The translations under genes were made by a program, and so were the position numbers. Shown here piece after piece: positions 43,332-51,304 of a stretch of 64,000 nt of DNA. Numbering within the stretch: the first letter of the stretch is position 1; every line of letters starts with the position of its first letter. Origin of the DNA: Nocardia sp. NBC_01503 (GTDB lineage: Bacteria > Actinomycetota > Actinomycetes > Mycobacteriales > Mycobacteriaceae); contig NZ_CP109596.1 of the NCBI RefSeq assembly GCF_036327755.1, positions 4,340,001 to 4,404,000 of the forward strand, written 5' to 3'. The notes under the pieces were generated by a model. The model was not told where the DNA came from, ran no database searches, and worked only from the letters and a program-made list of their open reading frames with translations.

Positions 43332-44603
43332 TCAGTCTTCGGGGCTCGGAACTTCCCAGAGGGCGCTTACCGGCATTGCGAGCATCTTGGGCCCGAAGGG
43401 CAGTGTCTGTTGGCCGGTGTGGAGCACGATGCCGGTGAGAAAGTCGTCGCCGAGGCGTTCTGCAAGGTGACGGAGGTGGCGGAAGTCGTCCGGTCCCACG
43501 GTGGAGGCGGCTTTGACTTCTATGCCGACGACTTCGCCGCGTCGGTTCTCGAGGACGGCGTCGACCTCGACCCCGTCCTTGGTGCGGTAGTGGTACATCT
43601 CGACATCCTCGGAGGACCACGTGCGCTGGCGTGCGAGTTCCATCAGCACAAACCCCTCCAGCAACGGTCCGAATCGGCCATTGGGGCGCAACATGTTACG
43701 CACATCGGCTCCGACGAGATTCGCTGCGATACCGGAGTCGACGAAGGCGACCTTCGGGATCATCGTGGCGCGGTTGCTCAGGTTTCTGGACCACGCCGGT
43801 ATGCGTTTGATCAGGTAAACCTCCTCGAGCAGCGTCAGATAGCGTTTGACCGTGGAGGCTCCGAGCGCGAGGTCGTTGCTGAGCGAGGTGCTCGCGAGCA
43901 GTTGACCGGAGCGGGCAGCGACCAGTTGTAAGAGGGCGCGCATCTCGGAGGTGCGTTCGATCTCCGAGAGTTGGCGGATGTCACGGGTGATCAAGTCGCC
44001 GACATAGGAATCGAAGAAGGCCTTGCGCCGCTTGTCGGTGCTTCGCGTGATGGCTTCCGGGAAGCCGCCGCGGGCGATCCGCTCGGCGTAGTCGGCTCGC
44101 GGCACGGTCGTGGTGTGACGCAACTTGTCCCTGTGGGTGAAGACCGCGTCGATGAAGGCATCGGGCGCGCTGTCCATCTCGCCTTGGGAAAGGGGCCACA
44201 GCTCGATGGTCTCCATGCGGCCGACCAGAGTATCCGGCAGCGCCCGCAGTCCGAGTATGCGCGCGGAGCCCGTCAAGAGGTATCGGCCCGGGCGGCCGTC
44301 CGCATCGACTTGCGCCTTGATGGCCAGCAACAGCTCGGGTGCCCGCTGGATCTCGTCCACCACCATCAGGTTCGGCGAGTCGACGAACCCGTCCGGGTCG
44401 TTGAGCGCGGCCTGCCTGGTCACGGTGACGTCGAGGTCGCGCCATTCGGCTTCACGACCCTTCGTGACGAGGCGGACCAGCGTGCTCTTCCCGCATTGCC
44501 GTGCTCCATTGACGAGGACGACGCGGGTGTCGGCCAGCGCGTCGGCGACCGCCGCTTCGGCACGTCGAGGGATGACTGGTCCATGTCGGGTCTGCATGGC
44601 CAT
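43332..44603 (-). CDS. AAA ATPase with DUF4143 domain (array ATPase 1)
   Basis: 423 residues. Walker A is NGARQCGKST, Walker B is NLMVVDEIQR, sensor 1 is LLTGSAR; the central winged helix includes NDLALGASTVKRYLTLLEEV, and the C-terminal DUF4143 has a PD-(D/E)xK-like VEVDAVLE ... GIEVKAA. Such ATPases are frequent on genomic islands, and their role is unclear. The second array ATPase (45953) aligns along its whole length. Four 23-bp direct repeats lie 77 bp upstream. Confidence 0.85.
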   Translation of the reverse strand: MAMQTRHGPVIPRRAEAAVADALADTRVVLVNGARQCGKSTLVRLVTKGREAEWRDLDVTVTRQAALNDPDGFVDSPNLMVVDEIQRAPELLLAIKAQVDADGRPGRYLLTGSARILGLRALPDTLVGRMETIELWPLSQGEMDSAPDAFIDAVFTHRDKLRHTTTVPRADYAERIARGGFPEAITRSTDKRRKAFFDSYVGDLITRDIRQLSEIERTSEMRALLQLVAARSGQLLASTSLSNDLALGASTVKRYLTLLEEVYLIKRIPAWSRNLSNRATMIPKVAFVDSGIAANLVGADVRNMLRPNGRFGPLLEGFVLMELARQRTWSSEDVEMYHYRTKDGVEVDAVLENRRGEVVGIEVKAASTVGPDDFRHLRHLAERLGDDFLTGIVLHTGQQTLPFGPKMLAMPVSALWEVPSPED

Positions 44604-44679
44604 ACGCTCCGTTCGTCGAGTGTCACTGCCTGACTACGGTCACCCTCAGGCTGATCATAGCTAGTTTCCAGCTCTGCAG

Positions 44680-44771
44680 CTGGTCGATTCGTCGCTACTG
44701 CGCTGGTTGATTCGTCGCTACTGTGCTGGTTGATTGGTCGGAATATCCGTGGTTGACTAGTCCGTCGCACC
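44680..44771. repeat. Four direct repeats, period 23 bp, upstream of ATPase 1
   Basis: Units start at 44680, 44703, 44726 and 44749. The first two are near-identical (CTGGTYGATTCGTCGCTACT), and the third and fourth keep TGGTTGA. The exact 23-bp register is about two helical turns, so a protein could bind one DNA face. Likely an operator for the ATPase gene or its module. Confidence 0.7.
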
Positions 44772-44773
44772 GG

Positions 44774-44881
44774 GCTCGATGGATTGGTTTTTCGTGTCCG
44801 CCGTCCGCTCACCGCGCGGATTGCGATATCCGGCCCGTCGACCAGCACCGCCCGGTTCGTATGCTGGTCCGTCAGGTCCAC
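44774..44881 (-). repeat. Leader repeat copy 3 (degenerate after 24 codons)
   Basis: The GTG at 44881 opens VDLTDQHTNRAVLVDGPD, then IAIRAV; homology to the other copies ends there and the frame runs on without the conserved stop. It precedes ATPase 1 by about 170 bp. Confidence 0.75.
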
Positions 44882-44884
44882 TTC

Positions 44885-44923
44885 ACAACAGAGCCGCAGG
44901 TCATGGACCTGCGGCTCTGTTGT
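44885..44923 (+). terminator. Hairpin of seam copy 3
   Basis: A perfect 18-bp stem (44885-44902 with 44906-44923), loop ATG, followed by TCTTCC on +. It shares the CAGAGCCGCAGGTC arm with copies 1 and 4. Confidence 0.75.
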
Positions 44924-45060
44924 TCTTCCGGCAATGCGCGAACCCGACAGGTGTGCTGCACTGCCCGCGGGATGACTGAACCACCGGCAACCGCGGCCAA
45001 ATGTGATTGCGGCGGTACTGGATTCGGTCGCAACACAATCGGTACCGAGTCCGTCCCGCA

Positions 45061-45486
45061 TCAGTCGAATGGATTGAGCGTGGATATGCCAGTGCCGACC
45101 ACGTCCGCGACATTGCGGGTGACGAAAGTCCACTCGTGCACCTTGGCGGTGGCGGCCAGCAGGCCATCCAATATCGGGACGGTCCTGGGGATGTTCATTC
45201 GAGCCCATTCCTCGGCGATGTCCGCGTCGACGGCGACAATACGATCGCGATAGGTGGTGCGCAGGGTGCCGAGCCACGATTCGAGAATCTCGGCCTGCGG
45301 CGTGTCCCGGACGCGCAGACGCTCGATACCCAACCGGATTTCGCCAAGGGTGATGGCGCTGAGGTGGAGTTGATGGGAGTGCACTCCCTCGTACCAGGCC
45401 AGCACCTTGCGGTTGGGGCTCTTCTTGCGCAGTTCGGACACAATGTCGGTGTCGAGTAGAAAGCCCAAGTCAGGCCGTCCAATCAA
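45061..45486 (-). CDS. VapC-type PIN toxin
   Basis: 141 residues. FLLDTDIVSELRK gives the first Asp and a Glu, ITLGEIRLGIERL the second Glu, ILDGLLAATAKVHEWTFVTRNV the Asp pair, all in VapC order. The expected activity is Mg2+-dependent RNA cleavage. Its start overlaps the antitoxin gene by 17 bp. Confidence 0.88.
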   Translation of the reverse strand: MIGRPDLGFLLDTDIVSELRKKSPNRKVLAWYEGVHSHQLHLSAITLGEIRLGIERLRVRDTPQAEILESWLGTLRTTYRDRIVAVDADIAEEWARMNIPRTVPILDGLLAATAKVHEWTFVTRNVADVVGTGISTLNPFD

Positions 45487-45718
45487 TCTCGCGCGGTGAT
45501 TCGCGGCTGCGGGTCAGATCGAGATCCTCGAGACTCGGACCGGCGCGTAGGAAGTCCTTGAAATCGGTGACCTCACCACGGAGCCTTCGGTATTCGGCAA
45601 TGTCGATCACCACTGCAATCGCCTCGCCGTGCCGCGTCACCACCTGCGGGCCGTCGGTGGTGACACTCCGGAGCAGCTCGCTGAAGCGCTGTTTGGCTTC
45701 CTGAACCTGCCAGCTCAT
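45470..45718 (-). CDS. Phd/YefM-family antitoxin
   Basis: 82 residues. WQVQEAKQRFSELLRSV then PQVVTRHGEAIAVVIDIAEYRRL is the canonical Phd/YefM DNA-binding fold, followed by an acidic tail that neutralises the toxin. A perfect palindrome 24 bp upstream is its probable autoregulatory operator. Confidence 0.9.
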   Translation of the reverse strand: MSWQVQEAKQRFSELLRSVTTDGPQVVTRHGEAIAVVIDIAEYRRLRGEVTDFKDFLRAGPSLEDLDLTRSRESPREIDWTA

Positions 45719-45742
45719 CGGTTCGGCTCCCTTTGATTGTTG

Positions 45743-45758
45743 GTCTGTCTAGACAGAC
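45743..45758. promoter_or_regulatory. 16-bp perfect palindrome, antitoxin operator
   Basis: GTCTGTCTAGACAGAC lies just upstream of the Phd antitoxin start, next to an AT-rich promoter-like stretch. Phd-type antitoxins bind such palindromes to repress their own operon. Confidence 0.7.
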
Positions 45759-45770
45759 TAGATTGTACTC

Positions 45771-45878
45771 CGGCCAGCCGTCGCGACCTGTTGTATGCCG
45801 GGCATTCACGGGCCGAATCATCACGTCCGGCCCGTCGACCAGCACCGCCCGGTTCGTATGCTGGTCCGTCAGGTCCAC
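45771..45878 (-). repeat. Leader repeat copy 4 (degenerate after about 24 codons)
   Basis: The GTG at 45878 opens VDLTDQHTNRAVLVDGPD, then VMIRPV, after which similarity to copies 1, 2 and 5 fades and no stop is present at the usual place. It precedes the Phd/VapC operon. Confidence 0.75.
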
Positions 45879-45883
45879 AGAAC

Positions 45884-45918
45884 GGCAGAGCCGCAGGTCA
45901 ATAGCCTGCGGCTCTGCC
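45884..45918 (+). terminator. Hairpin of seam copy 4
   Basis: A 14-bp perfect stem (45884-45897 with 45905-45918), 7-nt loop, followed by TTTTT on +. Between the ATPase 2 stop and leader copy 4. Confidence 0.75.
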
Positions 45919-45952
45919 TTTTTCGTGGCAGTGCGCGCACCGTTCGAGGCGG

Positions 45953-47221
45953 TCATGGTCGTGCGTTCCACAGGGCGCTGATCGGCAAGGCTCGGAATTT
46001 CGGCCCGAACGGGAGGGTTTCGGTGCCGGTGTAGAGCAGGTATCCGGCGAGGAGGTCGTCGCCCAGGCGTTCTGCGAGGTGGCGGAGCCCGCGGAAGTCT
46101 TCGCCCTTGACGGTGGTGGCGGCTTTCACCTCGATGGCGATCACCTCTCGTCGGTTGTTCTCGAGGATGATGTCGACTTCGACGTTGTCGCGGGTGCGGT
46201 AGTGGAACATGCGGGCCTCCTGGTCGGACCAGGTGAGCTGACGAGCGAGTTCGGCGGCTACGAAGCCCTCCAGCAATGACCCGAGCGGGCCGTTCACGGC
46301 CCGCAGCGCGCGTGAGTCGGCACCGCACAGATAGGTGGCGATGCCGGAATCGACCATGAACACCTTGGACGTCGCGACGGCCCGGGTGGTCAGGTTTCGT
46401 GACCACGCGGGGATGCGCTTGATCAGGAAGACCTCTTCCAGGAGGCGAAGGTAGCGGGCGACGGTGTCTTTGGGCAGGCCGAGTTCATTGCCGAGGGCGC
46501 CGGGCACCAGGAGCTGACCGGAGCGAGCCGCAACGAGGTTGGCCAGGGTGAACATTTCTGCGCTGCGTTCGATCTCGGACAGTTGCATGACGTCTCGGTT
46601 GATCAGATCGGCGACGTAGGAGGAGAAGAATCGGGATCGCCGTTTGCCCTCTCGCGCAACAGCTTCGGGGAAACCGCCGCGGGCGATCCGTTCGATGTAG
46701 TCATCGCGGTTCTCGGTTCCGTCGTGCCGTAGTTGTGGTCCGCGTTCGAAGGCGGAATCGATGAATCTGTCCGGTGCGCCGTCGATTTCGCCTTGGGAGA
46801 GTGGCCAGAGTTCGATCGTTTCCATGCGTCCGGGAAGGGCGTCCGGAACGCTCCGGAGCGCCATGACGTGCGCCGAGCCGGTGAGCAGGAACCGGCCGGG
46901 TCGTCCATCGGCGTCGACGGTCTCCTTGATCGCCAACAGCAGCTCCGGTACTCGCTGTACCTCGTCGATGATCAAGAGGGAATCGTCGAGGACGAACTGG
47001 GTTGGGTCGTAGCCGGCCGCCTGCCGGGTCTCCGGCTTGTCGAGGCTCCGCCACGTCGCGCCGATCTCTCTGCCAATCCGGGCGACCAGCGTGCTCTTAC
47101 CGCATTGACGAGCCCCGTTAACCAGGACAACACGTGTATCCGCCAGTGCTTCATGGACTGCCGAGTGGGCGTGCCGGGGAAGGATTCTACCAATAGGCGA
47201 TGACGAAAAGGACGAGGTCAC
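45953..47221 (-). CDS. AAA ATPase with DUF4143 domain (array ATPase 2)
   Basis: 422 residues, a full-length paralogue of ATPase 1: Walker A NGARQCGKST, Walker B LLIIDEVQR, LLTGSAH sensor, C-terminal VEVDIILE ... AIEVKAA. GTG 47221 is chosen because the N-termini of the two ATPases align from there (SPIGRILPRH against GPVIPRR) and because it leaves the 23-bp repeats outside the gene. Starts at 47260 or 47425 would put them inside coding sequence. Confidence 0.83.
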   Translation of the reverse strand: MTSSFSSSPIGRILPRHAHSAVHEALADTRVVLVNGARQCGKSTLVARIGREIGATWRSLDKPETRQAAGYDPTQFVLDDSLLIIDEVQRVPELLLAIKETVDADGRPGRFLLTGSAHVMALRSVPDALPGRMETIELWPLSQGEIDGAPDRFIDSAFERGPQLRHDGTENRDDYIERIARGGFPEAVAREGKRRSRFFSSYVADLINRDVMQLSEIERSAEMFTLANLVAARSGQLLVPGALGNELGLPKDTVARYLRLLEEVFLIKRIPAWSRNLTTRAVATSKVFMVDSGIATYLCGADSRALRAVNGPLGSLLEGFVAAELARQLTWSDQEARMFHYRTRDNVEVDIILENNRREVIAIEVKAATTVKGEDFRGLRHLAERLGDDLLAGYLLYTGTETLPFGPKFRALPISALWNARP

Positions 47222-47242
47222 CGCCGTAGTATCGCATGCGGC

Positions 47243-47327
47243 GTGCGCGGTTCGCCGCATATTGCGTGCGCGTTCTGCCGCAACGTATGTGCGCGTTCTG
47301 CCGCTATGATCCTGCGCCTCTTGCCGA
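47243..47327. repeat. Four direct repeats, period 23 bp, upstream of ATPase 2
   Basis: GTGCGCGTTCTGCCGC or close variants begin at 47243, 47266, 47289 and (weaker) 47312, exactly 23 bp apart. The sequence differs from the ATPase 1 repeats, but copy number, period and location match. Confidence 0.7.
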
Positions 47328-47421
47328 CACCGGAACGATTGCCTTGCTGGAGCGTTGTCGATGAGTCGGCGATACGATCCGCAGGTGATTCGTTGCGATC
47401 GGGCACGTGGAGCGGTCGCGA

Positions 47422-47529
47422 TCATCGAGCACCGCCGGCCGAGTCTGGCCGGGCACCCACCGCACGAATCACGATGTCCGGCCCGCCGACCAGCCCTGCC
47501 CGGTTCGCATGCTGGTTCGTCAGCTCCAC
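47422..47529 (-). CDS. 35-residue repeat leader ORF, copy 5 (intact)
   Basis: A 108-bp ORF: VELTNQHANRAGLVGGPD to AGGAR, with an ATGA end as in copies 1 and 2. It opens the module holding ATPase 2. Together with copies 1 and 2 it shows an exactly conserved length despite many base differences. Confidence 0.6.
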   Translation of the reverse strand: MELTNQHANRAGLVGGPDIVIRAVGARPDSAGGAR

Positions 47530-47538
47530 GTCTGGGCA

Positions 47539-47572
47539 AATGCCCGTGACCTCAACAGAGGTCACGGGCATT
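47539..47572 (+). terminator. Hairpin of seam copy 5
   Basis: A 15-bp perfect stem (47539-47553 with 47558-47572), loop AACA. Its sequence is unrelated to the other seam hairpins. Confidence 0.65.
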
Positions 47573-48094
47573 CGTCGTTGCAGCGGTTGCTGATCATGTT
47601 CGTGCACGGCGTCGATTGGTCTGCGAGGCCGCGCGATTCGGTATGGTCGCCGACGAGGTGCGCGCCCATGGCGTTCGGCCGCGAACCACCTCGTCGAAAC
47701 CAGGTGCCGATGCACAACCAATGCGGCACAGAGCATCATGACGTGCTGTTAGGACATGACGCCCGCTCATCTGTCTTCGAGTTGCTGCTGCAAGGCGACT
47801 GAACCACCGGTAACCCTTGGCGGTGCAAGACGGAATGCGTCCGCGGTCTTCGCGGTGTGCTGTCATATGTTGTTCTGGGTCATCGGGTTCCACCGCCCGC
47901 GAACCCACCGCGTGGATTGCCGGGAACCGATGTGGTTGACGATTCCGCTGCGTTATGCGGAAGTCACTGAGGGCTTGGGTGATCAGTTCGAGCGCGTTCT
48001 CCATGGGAGGGACCTGGGTTCCTGATCGATTCTGTGCGGGAACGCGGTTCGAGGGCGTGGATGCGGGGCGAAGTTCGCGCGGGCAGGTACTACG
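47573..48094. other. About 520 bp without a recognised gene
   Basis: Right flank of the array. Only weak frames are present; no repeat copy or tRNA end was found. It probably contains the boundary between accessory and chromosomal DNA. Confidence 0.45.
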
Positions 48095-49162
48095 GTGGGT
48101 GCACCTGTCGACGTCCGGTGGAGAATAGTGTTCTTCTTTCTGTCTCGTATGCTCGTGCGCTTCGGTCTGTTGCGCACTTGGGCGACGCCGATCGTGGTCA
48201 TCGGTTTGGTCTTCGTGACCAGCTGGCCGCTGTTGTTCTGGGCCGAGCCGGCCGGCAGCGCACTGGTTCAGCCGGGCAACTTCTGGTGGTACTTCGTCGT
48301 CACCGCGTCCACCGTCGGGTACGGCGACTTCTTCCCCACGACCGGATTCGGCCACCTGGTGGGTGTGTATGTCATCGTCGGCGGCATCGTGACGCTGACG
48401 ACGGTGTTCACGAAGCTGGCCTCGATGCTGGAGGAAGCGAAAGGCAATCGCATGCAGGGAATGATCAGTACCGATGCAGCCGGGCACGTTGTCGTTCTCG
48501 GCTATCGTGCCGGGCGGACCGAACGGATCGTCGGGGAGCTGTCGGCGGACGAATCCCGTCGGCTCGTGCTGTGCGCCTGGGACGAGGTCGGTTCCCACCC
48601 GATGCCCCAGCAGCACGGTCTGGAGTTCGTGCGCGGTGATCTGACCGACGAGGGCGTGCTGCGGCGCGCCGGAGTGCACCGCGCGAGCACGGTACTCGTC
48701 GACGCGCGCGACGACAATGAGGCGCTGGCGATCGCGGTCGTAGTCGCCCATCTCACCGACACCGCGCATACTGTGGTGGCACTGCGCGACCTCGATCGCG
48801 CCGACCTGGTTCGGTACGTGGGCCCCTGGATTCGATGCGTGCAGTGGCACACGCCTCGAATGATCACCGAGGAGATGACTTCTCCGGGTATCGCCGAGGT
48901 GTACGCCGAGTTGATGACTCACGGCGGTGCCAACACCTATTCGCTGGCCCTGCCGGCGTCGTTCGGCGGGGTGTCCGTGGAGCGCTGTCAGATCGCGCTC
49001 GGTCAGCGATACGGAGCGATACTGCTGGCGGTCCGATCGGGTGATGACCTGATGGTCAACCCGATCTGGACCGAGACACTGGCGCCGGGCAGTGTGCTGT
49101 ACTACATCGCGCCGCGACGCTTGACGAATGAACAGGTGCTCCGCGAATTGTCTTGCTCCTGA
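48095..49162 (+). CDS. Two-TM potassium channel with RCK/TrkA_N domain
   Basis: 355 residues. TM1 lies near residues 28-48, then the pore loop with selectivity filter TVGYGD, TM2, then a cytosolic Rossmann RCK domain (GHVVVLGYRAGRTERIVGEL) that gates the tetramer. The GTG 48095 start is tentative, and GTG 48128 is another candidate. It is transcribed away from the array and may be the first chromosomal gene beyond it. Confidence 0.85.
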   Translation: MGAPVDVRWRIVFFFLSRMLVRFGLLRTWATPIVVIGLVFVTSWPLLFWAEPAGSALVQPGNFWWYFVVTASTVGYGDFFPTTGFGHLVGVYVIVGGIVTLTTVFTKLASMLEEAKGNRMQGMISTDAAGHVVVLGYRAGRTERIVGELSADESRRLVLCAWDEVGSHPMPQQHGLEFVRGDLTDEGVLRRAGVHRASTVLVDARDDNEALAIAVVVAHLTDTAHTVVALRDLDRADLVRYVGPWIRCVQWHTPRMITEEMTSPGIAEVYAELMTHGGANTYSLALPASFGGVSVERCQIALGQRYGAILLAVRSGDDLMVNPIWTETLAPGSVLYYIAPRRLTNEQVLRELSCS

Positions 49163-49306
49163 ACGGTTCCGGTGATGTCGAATGTCATTCGGGCGCTGCT
49201 CGGTGACGGTGTCGGCAGGAGGTGCGGGATGTCGATCCGTACTCGGCCGATCTCGGTTCGCGCCCACGTCGCCGTAACCTGCGCGGGATGTGCTCGCGTT
49301 GTCCTC

Positions 49307-50215
49307 TCAAGGGTTTCTTCCGGACTCTTCTCGAAAGAAGGCGGCGAGGTGATCGTGGCCGGTGGCGGGGGCCACCATATCCGTGGTCATGACGGAGAGG
49401 AAGAATTGCAGGGGGCCGAAAGTGCGCTCCGGAGTTATGGATTCGACCAGCCGACGGGCCGCGGCCGCGAGTCCGCGCGGCACGTGAGTGATGCGGGCGG
49501 GACGGCCGGTGGCGGCGAATGCGGCTTCGGCGATCTGATTGTGAGTGAGGATGTCCGGTCCGCCGATCTCGATGTCGGGGGCGGACCGGGTGGTGGCGGT
49601 CGTGACGCAGAATTCGGCGAGATCTGCGCCGGATATCGGATTCATGCTGCGGTTTCCGTCGCCGATCAAGTAGACGCGGCCCTTTTCGGCCATGGTCAGG
49701 AATTCGCGCATGTCCGAGAAGTAGCCCGTCGGGCGAATTACGGTGCCGGCCACGGCGGATGCGCGCAGTTCGTCGACGAAGCGCTCCTTGGCGGCTGCCA
49801 GGCGTACGTGATCGCGGAGCTCACGGCCGTGCAAGACGGAGATGTACACAAACCGCGCCACGCTCGCCCGCTCGGCTTCGCGTAGCAGGGCCAGGTTACC
49901 GCCGTAGTCGACCTGTTCGTATCCGACGCCGTCGCGCTGGCGGGTGATTCCGATGCTGGAGAACACGGTGTCGACGTCGTCGGCCGCGCCGTGCAGGGTT
50001 GCGGCGTCGGTGATTTGGCCTACGAAGACGTCGTCGGCCTCCGGCAGGTCCGACGCCTGCTCTGGTCGGCGTACGAGTACGCGCACCCAACAGCCGTGCT
50101 TTTTGAGGGCGGAAACCAGATGGCGTCCCAGGTAACCGGTGGCGCCTGCCACGAGCACTCGTGACATCGGTTGTGGCGGTGTGGTGTTCGGGTCCTGTGC
50201 GGTGGGGTTCGGCAT
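49307..50215 (-). CDS. NmrA-like/atypical SDR NAD(P)-binding protein
   Basis: 302 residues (ATG 50167 is an alternative). The Rossmann motif VLVAGATGYLGRHLVSAL is followed by LVRRPEQ, the signature of extended or atypical short-chain dehydrogenases, with IRPTGYFSDM later. It lacks a clear YxxxK catalytic pair, as in NmrA-type redox sensors. It follows the TetR gene by 3 bp, so they form one operon and the TetR probably controls it. Confidence 0.8.
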   Translation of the reverse strand: MPNPTAQDPNTTPPQPMSRVLVAGATGYLGRHLVSALKKHGCWVRVLVRRPEQASDLPEADDVFVGQITDAATLHGAADDVDTVFSSIGITRQRDGVGYEQVDYGGNLALLREAERASVARFVYISVLHGRELRDHVRLAAAKERFVDELRASAVAGTVIRPTGYFSDMREFLTMAEKGRVYLIGDGNRSMNPISGADLAEFCVTTATTRSAPDIEIGGPDILTHNQIAEAAFAATGRPARITHVPRGLAAAARRLVESITPERTFGPLQFFLSVMTTDMVAPATGHDHLAAFFREESGRNP

Positions 50216-50218
50216 TGG

Positions 50219-50824
50219 CTACTGCCCTTTCGTGTGCGGCAATTTGTCGGTCGGGGTGGCCCACAGTCCGGCGAGGAGTCGCAGGACGGCCGTGGTATCG
50301 GGAGATCGGTCGGCCGTCGCGGCCCAGCGGGCCAGGATCCACTGGTCGGCGGCCGCGAGCACGCTCGCGGTGGCCGCGTGCAGGAGCTCCGGATCTATGT
50401 CGGTGCGGATCACGCCGAGGCGGGTGCCATCGGTGACGAGGGCGCGCAGCCACTGGTCGGCCGTGGTCGACTCCAGGGGGACATGGGCGGCGAGAACGCG
50501 GTCCTGCGGGTGGTCGGCCAGATGCGTGATCAGCCGTTGGGAGGCGGCGGTCAGTTCGGTCCAGAACTGGGCCGCGCCCGTGGCCGGCGTCCAGGAACCG
50601 AGGACGAGCGCCAATCGTGCCGCGAGGTCGTCCAGGACGGTCTTCAGCAGATCGTCCCTGCCGTCGAAGTACTGGTAAGCGGTGGTTTTCGAGATGCCCG
50701 CGGCAGCGATGATCTTGTTGTATGACGCGCTGGTCGCCCCGTCGGCGGCGAATGCGCCGCGCGCGACGGCCAGGATGTGCTCGCGCTGTTCCGGGGCGAT
50801 CCGCGTGAATCGAGGTAGCGGCAT
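50219..50824 (-). CDS. TetR-family regulator of the SDR operon
   Basis: 201 residues. HTH: HILAVARGAFAADGATSASY then AAAGISKTTAYQYFDGRDDL. TetR_C-like helical domain follows. GTAC-containing repeats overlap its start, indicating autorepression. Confidence 0.83.
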   Translation of the reverse strand: MPLPRFTRIAPEQREHILAVARGAFAADGATSASYNKIIAAAGISKTTAYQYFDGRDDLLKTVLDDLAARLALVLGSWTPATGAAQFWTELTAASQRLITHLADHPQDRVLAAHVPLESTTADQWLRALVTDGTRLGVIRTDIDPELLHAATASVLAAADQWILARWAATADRSPDTTAVLRLLAGLWATPTDKLPHTKGQ

Positions 50825-50852
50825 GTACTGATGGTACACACTGCTGGTACAC
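50824..50852. promoter_or_regulatory. GTAC-containing operator candidate
   Basis: TGTAC (50824-50828) and GTACA (50834-50838) form an inverted repeat, and TGGTACAC is repeated directly at 50832 and 50845. They overlap the TetR start region. Confidence 0.45.
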
Positions 50853-51304
50853 CAATGTCTATATGCGATTTTGTGATCTTGTAGCGGAAAGGGGCGTGGG
50901 CGGGGCGAAAAGGGTTTCGGTGCCGTACTCGAGGACCCGCGTCCGGATAGCAGCTACAACCTGGCTCATCTGATTCGGTCGCTTTCGGCAGTTGCGAACT
51001 CGCCTAGCGCTCGGGTGGGAGCGCGCAGATGCGTGCGGAGAAAAAGCAATTCGATGCCGACGGCCTGTTCGTGCGCGTCGAGGAACGGTGCATCGTGCCC
51101 GCCGGGCACACGGGCGACTTTCGCGTTCGGTGCCGAACTCGCCGCCTCGACCGCGAGTTCGGCCGGAGCGGTCTGGTCCTGTGCCGCGCACATGGCCAAC
51201 CGCGGCCGGGCGTAGGACGTAACTGCCGGTGCGAACGGACCCCCATCATGCCCGCCCCGTCGACCAGCGCCGAGCCTGTTCTTCTTCCTCGTATACCGCG
51301 GGTG
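50853..51304. other. About 450 bp with no convincing gene
   Basis: No credible coding frame. Near 51257-51268 the sequence CCGTCGACCAGC matches the leader-repeat core, with a partial peptide match (ALVDG...M) on -, so a worn sixth copy of the array repeat is possible. Confidence 0.35.

Noticed and set aside
41723..47572. The five repeats as tRNA genes or tRNA fragments
   Set aside because: GGTTCG and CAGCTCCAC recall the tRNA-Ala 3' end and are followed by hairpins, but no matching 5' acceptor strand, D arm or anticodon loop exists at the right distance in any copy.
41723..47572. The repeats as integron attC sites
   Set aside because: The canonical RYYYAAC/GTTRRRY ends are missing and no integron-type tyrosine recombinase gene is in the window; only the gene-repeat-gene layout is similar.
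29734..48094. A direct repeat of the tRNA-Ala 3' end marking the right end of the element
   Set aside because: I did not find a second copy of the T-arm/acceptor sequence. Serine integrases leave only a short crossover, so the right boundary remains undefined.
47594..49267. Long open frame antisense to the potassium channel
   Set aside because: Low-complexity His/Arg/Gln translation typical of shadow frames; the + strand gene has the TVGYGD filter.
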